From an uncultured Clostridia bacterium (lineage in GTDB: Bacteria; Bacillota; Clostridia; Oscillospirales; CAG-272): 64,000 nt of DNA. The stretch is taken from NCBI GenBank assembly GCA_944381075.1, contig CALWJT010000016.1, forward strand, positions 48,875-112,874, read 5' to 3'. The notes under the pieces were generated by a model. That model saw nothing but the letters and a program-made list of their open reading frames with translations, did not search any database and was not told the origin of the DNA. The stretch's first letter is position 1. Every line of letters starts with the position of its first letter. The translations under genes and the position numbers were made by a program. Of the stretch, positions 27,482 through 36,184 are shown piece by piece.

Positions 27482-29477
27482 AACGGCAAAATACGCCGGC
27501 TTCTGCTTCGGCGTGAAGCGCGCCGTGGACACGGTGTTTGCCTATGCGTCCTCCCGCAGGGATGCTGCCATTTATACCATCGGCGAGCTCATTCACAATC
27601 CGGCCGTCATCCGGCGGCTTTCCGATATGGGCGTCGTCACAGCGACGGAGGACGAGGTGGATTCCATCCTGGAGGCGGCGCCGCCTCATTCCGTATTTGT
27701 CATACGCACGCATGGGGTCCCCCGTTGGGTAAAAGAAAAGCTTGTGCGGTTCGCAGAAACGCATCCGGAAGCGGAAATTTTGGATATGACCTGCCCTTTT
27801 GTCGCCAAGATCTACCAGATCATGGAGGAAAACACCGGCGAGGAAACGTTTACCCTGCTGCTTGGAGACGCGCGTCATCCGGAGATCGTCGGGATCTCCA
27901 GCTACATCCGGGGAGCCTATCGGGTATACGCCGGTTTTGATGAGATCAAATCCGCTCTTGATTGTGGAGAATTCCATAATTTTGAATCTAAACGGATAAT
28001 TTTAGCCTCACAAACGACACATCATTTGTCGGATTATCAAAAAACAAAAAAAATTCTCGAAAACCTATATACAAACGGATTATTTTTTGATACAATATGT
28101 AATGTTACGGAAACGCGGCAGATCGAGGTCGACAAGCTCTCGCGCGAATGCGATGCCATGCTGGTCGTCGGCAGTCAGAAAAGCTCCAATACGCGAAAGC
28201 TTTTTGAAATCAGCCGAAAAAACTGTCCTTCGACTTATCTTGTTGAATCGGCAGCCGATATTCCGGAAACCATAAAAGCGATGACCGGAACCATCGGCAT
28301 CGCGGCCGGCGCTTCGACGCCCGGCTACATAATAGAGGAGGTACAAACTACCATGAGCGAACAGGAAAATTTCGCACAGCTTCTTGATGAATCTTTCAAA
28401 ACTTTAAATACAGGAGACACCGTCCGAGGCGTTGTTACCTCGGTTTCCGGCACCGAAGTCCACGTCGACATCGGCCAGAAGGTTACCGGCATCATCACGC
28501 TGGAAAACGCGACGGATGATCCGCAGGCAAAGCTGGAAGATCTTTTCAAAATCGGCGACGAGGTCGAAGCCGTCGCCATCCGCGTCAGCGATCTCGACGG
28601 GATCGCAACCCTTTCCAAAAAGAAGGTTGACGCACAGAACAACTGGGAAAAAGTCGTTGCAGCCAAGGAAAACGGAGAGGTTCTCGAGGGCAAGGTCATC
28701 GAAGCCGTCAAGGGCGGCGTCATCGTCTATGCGCTCGGTCAGAAGATCTTCATCCCCGCTTCCCAGACTCCCGTCCCGAAAGATGCGGACCTTTCCACCC
28801 TTGTCGGGACCAAGCAGAAGTTCAAGATCATCGACATCAAGGACCAGCGCCGGCGTGCTGTCGGCTCCATCCGCGTCGTCGCAAGAGAGGAGAGAAAGGC
28901 ACAGCTGGAAAAGTTCTGGTCGGAAATCGAGGTCGGCAAGCATTATACCGGCAAGGTCAAAAGCCTTACTTCCTACGGCGCGTTCGTCGATCTCGGCGGG
29001 ATCGACGGAATGGTCCATATCACGGAGCTTTCGTGGCTGCGCGCCGTCAGCCCTAAAGATGTCGTATCCGTTGGAGATACGCTTGAGGTCTACGTCAAGG
29101 ACTTTGACCGCGAAAAGAACCGCATCTCTCTCGGATACAAGACCGAGGAGACCAACCCGTGGAAGCTGTTCACCGAAAAATATGAAGTCGGCGACGTCGC
29201 TCCGGTCACCATTGTGTCGATGATGCCCTTTGGTGCCTTCGCCCAGATCCTCCCGGGCGTAGACGGTCTGATCCACATTTCCCAGATCGCGGACCGCAAG
29301 CTGGCCAGTCCTTCGGAGGTCCTCAAAAAGGGACAGGTCGTCGATGCGATGATCACCGACATCGATAGGGACAACCACAAGGTGAGCCTCTCCATCCGCG
29401 CACTGCTCGGCAAGGATACGGGTGAGGCGACCCAGGAGGATATCGCTGCCTATACAGTTGAGGATAAGACGGAATAA
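27465..29477 (+). CDS. ispH: IspH (HMBPP reductase) fused to ribosomal protein S1-like domains
   Basis: A 670-residue fusion found in many Clostridia. Residues 1-285 are 4-hydroxy-3-methylbut-2-enyl diphosphate reductase, the last step of the MEP isoprenoid pathway, with [4Fe-4S] ligands Cys14 (GFCFGV), Cys110 (MTCPFV) and Cys212 (TICNVT). Four S1 RNA-binding domains follow from about 310 to 650, for example VGKHYTGKVKSLTSYGAFVDL and GDVAPVTIVSMMPFGAFA. The start ATG at 27465 overlaps plsC by 17 bases. Bases of about 27960-28115 are sharply AT-rich with codons unlike the rest of the gene. A terminator follows. Confidence 0.95.
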   Translation: MPKTIKTAKYAGFCFGVKRAVDTVFAYASSRRDAAIYTIGELIHNPAVIRRLSDMGVVTATEDEVDSILEAAPPHSVFVIRTHGVPRWVKEKLVRFAETHPEAEILDMTCPFVAKIYQIMEENTGEETFTLLLGDARHPEIVGISSYIRGAYRVYAGFDEIKSALDCGEFHNFESKRIILASQTTHHLSDYQKTKKILENLYTNGLFFDTICNVTETRQIEVDKLSRECDAMLVVGSQKSSNTRKLFEISRKNCPSTYLVESAADIPETIKAMTGTIGIAAGASTPGYIIEEVQTTMSEQENFAQLLDESFKTLNTGDTVRGVVTSVSGTEVHVDIGQKVTGIITLENATDDPQAKLEDLFKIGDEVEAVAIRVSDLDGIATLSKKKVDAQNNWEKVVAAKENGEVLEGKVIEAVKGGVIVYALGQKIFIPASQTPVPKDADLSTLVGTKQKFKIIDIKDQRRRAVGSIRVVAREERKAQLEKFWSEIEVGKHYTGKVKSLTSYGAFVDLGGIDGMVHITELSWLRAVSPKDVVSVGDTLEVYVKDFDREKNRISLGYKTEETNPWKLFTEKYEVGDVAPVTIVSMMPFGAFAQILPGVDGLIHISQIADRKLASPSEVLKKGQVVDAMITDIDRDNHKVSLSIRALLGKDTGEATQEDIAAYTVEDKTE

Positions 29478-29499
29478 TCCAGCATAAAAAAGCATTTTC

Positions 29500-29532
29500 A
29501 AAGACAAGGCGTCTTTTTCGCCTTGTCTTTTT
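29500..29532 (+). terminator. Terminator after ispH-rpsA
   Basis: 12-bp stem AAAGACAAGGCG (29500-29511) with CGCCTTGTCTTT (29519-29530), then T bases. Confidence 0.88.
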
Positions 29533-29643
29533 GTTTGGAAAAGGTGCCTCTGGGGATATTCCAACAGATTGACAAAAATTACCGGCACAGGATACCGTGA
29601 TAAATGAAATCCATACTTGATTTTAATTCCATTTTGGAGGTAC

Positions 29644-30096
29644 ATGCATATTTGTCACGGCATTTGCGCTCACGCTTCTCTGTTCCGTTCTGCTTTGCGG
29701 ATGCAGCCTGTTTCAGGCAACCCCCAAAACCTTTTCCAAAGCAGGTATGAGCATCTCACTTACCGACAGCTTCCGGGAACAGGGTCATGTGAGTGATACA
29801 GCCGTATATGACTCAATATGTCGCCGTCTTCGCGCCGAAAGAAGCTTTCTCTACCATGGATTATGCCAATGTCATAATCGAAGGATATGAACTCAACGCA
29901 GGACCGGAAAAGATTGACGGCATCACGGCCCTCCAGCAAGGAAGCGGAAAGCAAAGGCGATACCTGCACTTGTCTTGCAGCAGTCTGCAAGAGCGGCGAC
30001 GCTTGCTGGATGATACAGTTTGCTTCGAGATCCAGCAACTTTGGAAAGCAGAAGGACAACATTTTATCCTATGCAAGGTCGGTCACCTTTGAATGA
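29644..30096 (+). pseudogene. Frameshifted lipoprotein gene
   Basis: Three consecutive reading frames together spell a small clostridial lipoprotein. Frame one (from about 29648) gives a signal peptide and lipobox (LTLLCSVLLCGCSLF), then KTFSKAGMSISLTDSF. Frame two (about 29811-29940) continues with QYVAVFAPKEAFSTMDYA. Frame three (to the stop at 30096) ends with CWMIQFASRSSNFG and SYARSVTFE. The order matches an intact family of about 180 residues of unknown role. At least two frameshifts are needed, and the start is also damaged: the GGAGG at 29636-29640 precedes an out-of-frame ATG and an in-frame ATA. Sequencing error is possible but less likely with several lesions. Confidence 0.75.
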
Positions 30097-30129
30097 GAGC
30101 GCAGCTCTGAAATTTCCTGTTGTGTTTGC

Positions 30130-30167
30130 AGCAGGGCATATCGTTGAAAAGATATGCCCTGCTTTTT
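30130..30167 (+). terminator. Terminator after the lipoprotein pseudogene
   Basis: 13-bp stem AGCAGGGCATATC (30130-30142) with GATATGCCCTGCT (30151-30163), then TTTT. Its survival supports the view that the pseudogene was once an expressed unit. Confidence 0.88.
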
Positions 30168-30267
30168 CATTTTTATGTTTCTCTGCGCAGTCCGCATTTT
30201 TGCAAAAATAAAGTCAAAAAAACATGAACAAAATTTTAAAAACCAAGGAATTTTTCCGAAAAAGCTC

Positions 30268-30296
30268 TTGCATTTTGCTCTGTATTCCTTTATAAT
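30268..30296 (+). promoter_or_regulatory. Promoter of the dcw cluster (mraZ)
   Basis: TTGCAT (30268-30273), 17 bases, TATAAT (30291-30296). Transcription should start near 30303, right at the GTGG repeats, leaving a leader of about 95 bases. Confidence 0.75.
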
Positions 30297-30305
30297 GATA
30301 ATACA

Positions 30306-30330
30306 AGTGGTTAATTGTGGTGGAAAGTGG
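30306..30330 (+). promoter_or_regulatory. Three phased GTGG repeats, candidate MraZ operator
   Basis: GTGG occurs at 30307-30310, 30317-30320 and 30327-30330, exactly 10 bases apart, starting near the transcription start. MraZ of other bacteria binds short direct repeats with 10-base spacing before its own gene. Four copies of the reverse motif CCAC follow at 30338, 30347, 30359 and 30372. Confidence 0.7.
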
Positions 30331-30396
30331 AGGTTTTCCACAGTTTCCACGGAGTTTTCCACAATCGTATTCCACAAAAGAAAGGACGGTGAGAAT

Positions 30397-30816
30397 ATGT
30401 TTCTCGGTCAGTACGCGCATACCGTTGACGCGAAGGGGCGTGTTTTTGTTCCGGCAAAATACCGCGACGAGCTTGGCGATACCTTTGTCATCACACGCGG
30501 GACCGCGAAATGCATCACCGTCTATCCGATGGCGGAATGGGAAAAGTTCACCGCCAAGATCGAAGAGCTCCCGCAGGCGCAGGCGGCAAAAATCCGGCGC
30601 TTCATCTTTGGAAACGCTTCGGACGTCACCGTCGACGCACAGGGACGCATCAACATCGTACAAAATCTCCGCGATTATGCCGGTATCGACAAGAGCGCCG
30701 TTGTTGTGGGCCTCGGTTCCTATCTTGAGATATGGTCCGAAGAAGCTTGGAAGGCGCAGAGCGAGCTGGAAAGCTCCGAGGAGATCGAAGACCTCATGGT
30801 CGCGCTCGGCTGTTGA
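30397..30816 (+). CDS. mraZ: Transcriptional regulator MraZ
   Basis: DNA-binding protein of 139 residues with two SpoVT/AbrB-like swapped-hairpin repeats: [16 protein letters not shown] (about 11-26) and [18 protein letters not shown] (about 81-98). It forms rings that bind repeats before its own gene and usually represses the division cluster. The start ATG at 30397 follows GGTGAG; longer in-frame frames begin before the promoter. It is the first gene of the dcw cluster, 14 bases before rsmH. Confidence 0.95.
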   Translation: MFLGQYAHTVDAKGRVFVPAKYRDELGDTFVITRGTAKCITVYPMAEWEKFTAKIEELPQAQAAKIRRFIFGNASDVTVDAQGRINIVQNLRDYAGIDKSAVVVGLGSYLEIWSEEAWKAQSELESSEEIEDLMVALGC

Positions 30817-30830
30817 TTCGGAGGGATGAA

Positions 30831-31769
30831 ATGGAGGAAGCTTTTTCCCATGTTTCCGTGCTTCTGTCCGAAGCCATCGAAGCCTTGAATATCAAGCCGG
30901 ACGGCATTTATGTCGACGGTACGCTCGGCGGCGGCGGCCATTCTCTGGAAATTTTGAAGCGGCTTTCCACCGGCCTTCTGATCGGTATCGATCAAGACGC
31001 TGACGCGATCTCCGCCGCTGAAAAGCGGCTTTCGGCGTACCGGGACAGGCTCAGGCTGGTAAAGGACAATTTTTCCAACATACGAGATGTTTTAGCTTCT
31101 CTCGGAATAAACCGTATCGACGGCGCTCTGCTCGACCTCGGCGTCTCCTCCTATCAGCTTGACACGCCGGAACGCGGCTTCTCCTACAATACGGACGCGC
31201 CGCTCGACATGAGAATGAATACGGATGCGCCGCTTTCCGCTTATGAAGTGGTCAACGCCTATTCGGAAGCGGAGCTTCGCCGGATCCTTTCCGAATACGG
31301 CGAGGAAAAAGGCGCAGGACGCATTGCCGCGGCAATCGTGAGGGCAAGAGAGTCCCACCCGATTCAAACGACAGGGGAGCTTGTAGATATCATCAAAAGC
31401 GTCACCCCGAAAAAGCGTCTCGCCGTCGGACATCACCCGGCAAAGCAAACGTTTCAGGCCATTCGCATCGAAGTAAACCACGAGCTTTCGATCTTAGAGC
31501 CGGCTATTCTGGAATTGGCAGAGCATTTGAAGCCCGGCGGCAGACTTGCGGTCATAACCTTTCATTCTCTGGAGGACCGGCAGGTCAAGCAGGCCTTTGC
31601 AAAGCTCGCCGCCGGTTGTATCTGTCCTCCCTCCTATCCCGTCTGCGTATGCGGCAGAAAGCCTGAGGTCAAAATTTTAACCAAAAAACCGATCCTCCCA
31701 AGCGAGGAGGAACAAAAGGTCAATCACCGGTCGCACAGCGCAAAGCTGCGGGCGGTAGAAAAGCTATAA
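30831..31769 (+). CDS. rsmH: 16S rRNA (cytosine1402-N4)-methyltransferase
   Basis: S-adenosylmethionine-dependent enzyme of 312 residues that modifies C1402 in the ribosomal P site. It begins [13 protein letters not shown], has the SAM-binding [12 protein letters not shown] and GIDQDADAI, and the family segments [17 protein letters not shown] and [14 protein letters not shown]. Start at 30831 with GGAGGG upstream. It is second in the cluster, the standard position. Confidence 0.96.
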   Translation: MEEAFSHVSVLLSEAIEALNIKPDGIYVDGTLGGGGHSLEILKRLSTGLLIGIDQDADAISAAEKRLSAYRDRLRLVKDNFSNIRDVLASLGINRIDGALLDLGVSSYQLDTPERGFSYNTDAPLDMRMNTDAPLSAYEVVNAYSEAELRRILSEYGEEKGAGRIAAAIVRARESHPIQTTGELVDIIKSVTPKKRLAVGHHPAKQTFQAIRIEVNHELSILEPAILELAEHLKPGGRLAVITFHSLEDRQVKQAFAKLAAGCICPPSYPVCVCGRKPEVKILTKKPILPSEEEQKVNHRSHSAKLRAVEKL

Positions 31770-31786
31770 AAAAGAGGGATGTCCAT

Positions 31787-32191
31787 ATGGGCTCAGGAAA
31801 TACGCCAAAGCAAAAAAAGCAGAGCGCTGCCGGCACGCTGATTCGCGACATTTTCACCGGCGGAAAAGGATATCGAACCGTAAAAGGCGAGCATACACCG
31901 TTTCCCGCAGCAGTGGTAATCTGCGCCTTTGCCGTGACGGTATTGTTCCTCGCCTTAGTATTCGTCCTCATCAAGGTATCGGCCATCTCGGCGGAGATCG
32001 CCCAGATGAAAAAAGAGCTTGTCTCCCTTGCCTCCGAGGAGGACACGCTCCAAGGCGAGCTCGACCGCCGGTATTCCTTCGAGGAGATCGAAAAAACGGC
32101 AGAAGAGCTCGGGCTATCCAAGGACGGCGGGCAGAAAATCACGCTGGATGAGAAAAACAGCAGCGAAACCGACGAGCAGGCGGAACCGTAA
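31787..32191 (+). CDS. ftsL: FtsL-like septum protein
   Basis: Small bitopic protein of 134 residues. A basic cytoplasmic N-terminus (about 1-40) is followed by one membrane helix (about 42-66, VVICAFAVTVLFLALVFVLI) and an extracytoplasmic coiled coil (about 66-110). That topology and its place between rsmH and the PBP gene identify it as the FtsL/DivIC-type partner of the division complex. Sequence conservation in this family is weak, so the name rests mostly on position and topology. Confidence 0.75.
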   Translation: MGSGNTPKQKKQSAAGTLIRDIFTGGKGYRTVKGEHTPFPAAVVICAFAVTVLFLALVFVLIKVSAISAEIAQMKKELVSLASEEDTLQGELDRRYSFEEIEKTAEELGLSKDGGQKITLDEKNSSETDEQAEP

Positions 32192-32398
32192 TCTAAAAAG
32201 CAGAGTTTTCCAGAAGCAAAACGTTCTTTTTCTCCATAGGAGGAGGAATTGACTGTTTTTTATAAATCTTACGGGAAAAAAGCATAAATTTCCCGCAAAA
32301 AAATATAATGAATTACCGGCGTGATGAGAGCGCATACCTTCTGCTCCTCTCACGACCAGCGGAAAAGGTTATCATTCGGGCGAAAGGAATCGCAATTC

Positions 32399-34657
32399 AT
32401 GCAAAAGAACAATGAATTCGGAGCATCCAAACCGAGCTCGATCATCGGCAGGCCGTCTCGCACCATCCGTGTGAGGTCCTTCGTACTTTTTTCCGTGTGT
32501 ACATTTTTAGCCGCCATTATCATCGGCAGGCTTTTTTACCTGCAAGTCATAAAACACAGGGATTACAGACGGCTCGTGCTCGAGCAAATGGTTTATGAGA
32601 CCTCCATCACCGCGAAGCGGGGACAAATCACCGACAGAAACGGCGTCGTGCTCGCCACCAATTACACGACCGAGCGCGTATTCATCGACCCCCACGTCAT
32701 GGAGGACGATGCAGAGCGCCAGCTTGTGGCAAAGGGACTCTCTGAAATACTGGATGTAGAATATGATTTTGTTTATGAGGAAGCGCAAAAAACAAAATAC
32801 CGCGACAGGACCATCAAGAAGAATGTAGAAAAGGAAACGGCAGACGAGGTGCGGCAATTCATCATTGACAACGATCTTTCCTCCATCCATCTCGTGGAAA
32901 CGACAAGCCGCGTCTATCCCTTCGGCTCCCTTGCCTCTCACGTCATCGGCTTCTGCGGCGCAGACGGCGGACGGTACGGGCTGGAATACCAGTACAACAC
33001 TTCCCTGTCGGGGACGTCGGGAAAAATCCTTTCCGCAAAAGACGGGACCGGCGGCTCTATGCCATATAACTATGAAACCTACATAGACGCTGAAAACGGC
33101 GCCAACCTTGTCACCACCATCGATTACAAAATCCAGAGCTTTCTTGAAAAATATCTGGAGGAAGCCGCGATCGAATCCGGCTGCGAGGCGCGTGCCTGCG
33201 GCATCGTGATGGACCCGAATACCGGCGAAATCTATGCGATGGCGACTTATCCATACTTTGACCTCAACGATCCTTATACGCTGCCGGACTATTACGACGA
33301 TGTGCTCGCCGAATATGCCGCGGAATACGGCGAGGACTCCGAGGAATATCAAAAATACGCCTCCAATCTCATGTTCTCGATGTGGAACAACAAATGCCTC
33401 ACCGAAACCTATGAACCGGGGTCTACCTCAAAAATATTCACGACCTCCATGGCATTGGAGGAAAATCTCACAACCGTAACGGAACGCTTTACCTGCACCG
33501 GCTCTTACATGGTAAGCGGATGGTCCCGTCCGATCCGGTGCCATAAGACCACGGGACATGGCGTGCTCACCTTCGCAGAGGGACTGCAGCAGTCCTGCAA
33601 CCCTGTCATGATGAAGCTTGCCGAGCGTATCGGGATCTCTACCTTCTGTGACTATTTCTCCGCCTTCGGACTCGATTCCAAGACCGGCATCGATCTGCCC
33701 GGCGAAGCAAGTTCCATCTATACCAAAGAAGAAGATATGACCGGCGTCGACCTTGCAGTTTACTCCTTTGGACAGCGCTACAATGTTACAGCGCTCCAGC
33801 AGATCACTGCGGTCGCCGCTGTCGCCAACGGCGGGACGCTCGTCACGCCGCACGTAGTCAAGGAAATCGTCGATGACGACGGAAATGTGCTCGCCTCCTT
33901 CGGCACCAATGTCGTGCGTCAGGTCATCAGCGAGCAGACCGCCTCCACCATCAGCGAAATCCTTGCAGAGGGCGTCGCCGGAGACGGAGGCGCCAAGAAC
34001 GCCTATGTCAAGGGCTACTCCGTCGCAGCAAAAACCGGTACCTCCGAAAAAGGGACCACCAATAAAAGAATCGCCTCCACCGTCGCCTACGCGCCGGCAG
34101 ATGACCCGCAGGTCGTCTGCATCATCATCGTAGACGAACCGACCATCGGCTCCATTTACGGAAGCACGGTCGCAGCGCCTTATGTATCCAAGCTGCTCGC
34201 CGACGTTCTTCCCTACCTCGGAATCGAGCCGGAATATACCGAAAGCGAGCTTGCCTCGATGGAAATGGACCTTGCAAACTTCCGCGGCATGTCGCTCGAC
34301 GAGGCCATCAGCCGCTTAAACGCCTCGGGACTTTCCTATGAGGTCGTTGGAGACGGAACCAGCGTCATCAATCAGGTTCCGGCCTCCGGAAGCACGCTTT
34401 CCAAGGAAAACGGAAAAGTGATCCTCTATACCAGCGAAGTCGCAGCCGAAAAAACGGCCGTGGTTCCCAATATCATTGGAAAAACTGCCGCACAGGCCAA
34501 CAAGGCTCTGACGGACGCCGGCTTCAACATCCACATAACCGGCGCGACCGGAGGCTCAGGCGCCGTCGCGGTCGACCAATCCCTCCCCGCCGGAACGATC
34601 GCCTCCAAAGGGACCGTCATCACCGTAGAATTCCGGCACATGGATACCGCTGATTAG
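32399..34657 (+). CDS. Class B penicillin-binding protein with PASTA domains (SpoVD/PBP2 type)
   Basis: Transpeptidase of 752 residues. One membrane anchor (about 25-50) is followed by the PBP dimerisation domain (from about 75, AKRGQITDRNGVVLA) and the transpeptidase with Ser342-X-X-Lys345 (GSTSKIF), Ser399-Cys-Asn and Lys545-Thr-Gly-Thr. Two PASTA domains end the protein (about 620-750). In this position the protein is either the division PBP (FtsI/PBP2B) or the sporulation cortex PBP SpoVD; the sequence does not settle which. Start at 32399 with AAAGGA upstream. A 207-base gap before it has no gene, only an AT-rich stretch. Confidence 0.92.
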   Translation: MQKNNEFGASKPSSIIGRPSRTIRVRSFVLFSVCTFLAAIIIGRLFYLQVIKHRDYRRLVLEQMVYETSITAKRGQITDRNGVVLATNYTTERVFIDPHVMEDDAERQLVAKGLSEILDVEYDFVYEEAQKTKYRDRTIKKNVEKETADEVRQFIIDNDLSSIHLVETTSRVYPFGSLASHVIGFCGADGGRYGLEYQYNTSLSGTSGKILSAKDGTGGSMPYNYETYIDAENGANLVTTIDYKIQSFLEKYLEEAAIESGCEARACGIVMDPNTGEIYAMATYPYFDLNDPYTLPDYYDDVLAEYAAEYGEDSEEYQKYASNLMFSMWNNKCLTETYEPGSTSKIFTTSMALEENLTTVTERFTCTGSYMVSGWSRPIRCHKTTGHGVLTFAEGLQQSCNPVMMKLAERIGISTFCDYFSAFGLDSKTGIDLPGEASSIYTKEEDMTGVDLAVYSFGQRYNVTALQQITAVAAVANGGTLVTPHVVKEIVDDDGNVLASFGTNVVRQVISEQTASTISEILAEGVAGDGGAKNAYVKGYSVAAKTGTSEKGTTNKRIASTVAYAPADDPQVVCIIIVDEPTIGSIYGSTVAAPYVSKLLADVLPYLGIEPEYTESELASMEMDLANFRGMSLDEAISRLNASGLSYEVVGDGTSVINQVPASGSTLSKENGKVILYTSEVAAEKTAVVPNIIGKTAAQANKALTDAGFNIHITGATGGSGAVAVDQSLPAGTIASKGTVITVEFRHMDTAD

Positions 34658-34726
34658 CGGCGCAAAAAAAGGAAGTACGCAAAAACCGGATGTCACACGA
34701 AAAAATCCAAGTGTTCCGGAGGGCAT

Positions 34727-36175
34727 ATGCGTCTTTCACAAATTCTTTATCCAAATGAAATCCTTACCTCCGGCATCGCCGCCGACTTCCCCGTCGGCAT
34801 GCCCTGCCGGGATTCCAGGAAGATCACGTCCGGCGACATTTTCTTCTGTACGGACGGAACAAAACAAAGCGGCTTTTCCTATATCGGAGAAGCAAAGCAC
34901 GCCGGCGCTTCGGCGGTCGTGACGGAAAAGGGCGGCACAGAACGAACCAGCCGCATGGGCATTCCCGTCATCGAGGTCGAAAATGTACGCCGCGCCTACG
35001 CGCTCGCATGGAGCCGCGCTCTGGGCGAGCCGCAGAAAGCGCTTCGGCTTTTCGCCGTTACGGGGACCAACGGCAAGACCTCAGTCTCCTATTTTCTCTC
35101 TGAGCTATTTCGCATGACGGGACATCGCACAGGCCTTATCGGTACGGTAGAATATTCGGATGGGACGCACAGCGCGGCCTCCGATTATACAACGCCTCCT
35201 CCGGAGGAGCTGTACCCTTTGCTTCTGGAAATGAAAAAGGCAGGCACAGAGCTCGCCGTCATGGAGGCATCCTCCCACGCCATCTCGCAGGACCGGCTGT
35301 TCGGACTTTCCTTTGAAACAGGAATTTTTACCAACCTCTCGCGAGACCATTTGGACTATCACAAAACATGGGAAGCATACCGGAACGCCAAAGCAGGCCT
35401 GTTTCGAAGCTGTCAGAATTCCCTTCTCAACCAGGATGACGCCATGGCGCGGTATATGGGTTTTGCGGCGCAAGGCAGCGTATATTACTATTCCGGGGAA
35501 AATCAGAACGCAGAGTTCTTCTTCGATTCCATCCGGTGTACGGCTCATGGTTCCTATTTCCTTCTGCATACCTATGAAGGCGAGCACATCCCGGTGGAAA
35601 CCCCGCTCATCGGCGGATTCAACCTTTACAACAGTGCGGCAGCCATCGCGGCGGCAAGACTGGCAGGGATCCCGGCAAAGGCGCTGTCCGAAGCGGCAAA
35701 GAAGCTCACCGCTCCGCCCGGACGGCTCGAAAAGCTTCCCACCGGCACGGATTTTTCCGTTTTTATCGATTACGCTCACACGCCGGACGCGCTGGAAAAA
35801 GCTTTATCGGCGCTTCGGCCGCTCACAGGGAGGCTCACCGTACTGTTCGGTGCAGGCGGGGAACGGGACAGAGGCAAGCGTCCGGAAATGGGGCATATAG
35901 CAGAGGAAAACGCCGATTTTGTCATCGTCACAAGCGATAATCCGCGAAGCGAGGCGCCGCAGGACATCATTTCCGACATCGCCGCCGGAATGAAAAGGAA
36001 AACCCACACCTGCATCACCGACCGAAAAGAAGCGATCGAATATGCCGTAACCCACGCGCAGGCAGGCGAAATTATCCTGCTTGCCGGTAAAGGACATGAA
36101 AACTATATCTGCGATAGATTCGGAAAGCATACTTTTTCCGAACGGGAGATCGTATATCAAATACTAAAAGGATAG
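34727..36175 (+). CDS. murE: UDP-MurNAc-tripeptide synthetase (MurE)
   Basis: Mur ligase of 482 residues that adds the third amino acid to the peptidoglycan precursor. The ATP site is VTGTNGKTSVSYFL. The specificity motif DNPR (residues 404-407, in SDNPRSEAP) is the form that binds meso-diaminopimelate, so the wall should be of the meso-DAP type. N-terminal substrate, central ATP and C-terminal domains are all present. GGAGGG lies just before the ATG. Confidence 0.95.
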   Translation: MRLSQILYPNEILTSGIAADFPVGMPCRDSRKITSGDIFFCTDGTKQSGFSYIGEAKHAGASAVVTEKGGTERTSRMGIPVIEVENVRRAYALAWSRALGEPQKALRLFAVTGTNGKTSVSYFLSELFRMTGHRTGLIGTVEYSDGTHSAASDYTTPPPEELYPLLLEMKKAGTELAVMEASSHAISQDRLFGLSFETGIFTNLSRDHLDYHKTWEAYRNAKAGLFRSCQNSLLNQDDAMARYMGFAAQGSVYYYSGENQNAEFFFDSIRCTAHGSYFLLHTYEGEHIPVETPLIGGFNLYNSAAAIAAARLAGIPAKALSEAAKKLTAPPGRLEKLPTGTDFSVFIDYAHTPDALEKALSALRPLTGRLTVLFGAGGERDRGKRPEMGHIAEENADFVIVTSDNPRSEAPQDIISDIAAGMKRKTHTCITDRKEAIEYAVTHAQAGEIILLAGKGHENYICDRFGKHTFSEREIVYQILKG

Positions 36176-36184
36176 GATGAAAAA

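Noticed and set aside
30334-30363. Replication origin suggested by two DnaA-box-like TTTTCCACA sites
   Set aside because: There are no dnaA or dnaN genes and no larger box cluster. The sites sit in an mraZ leader where MraZ repeats explain them better.
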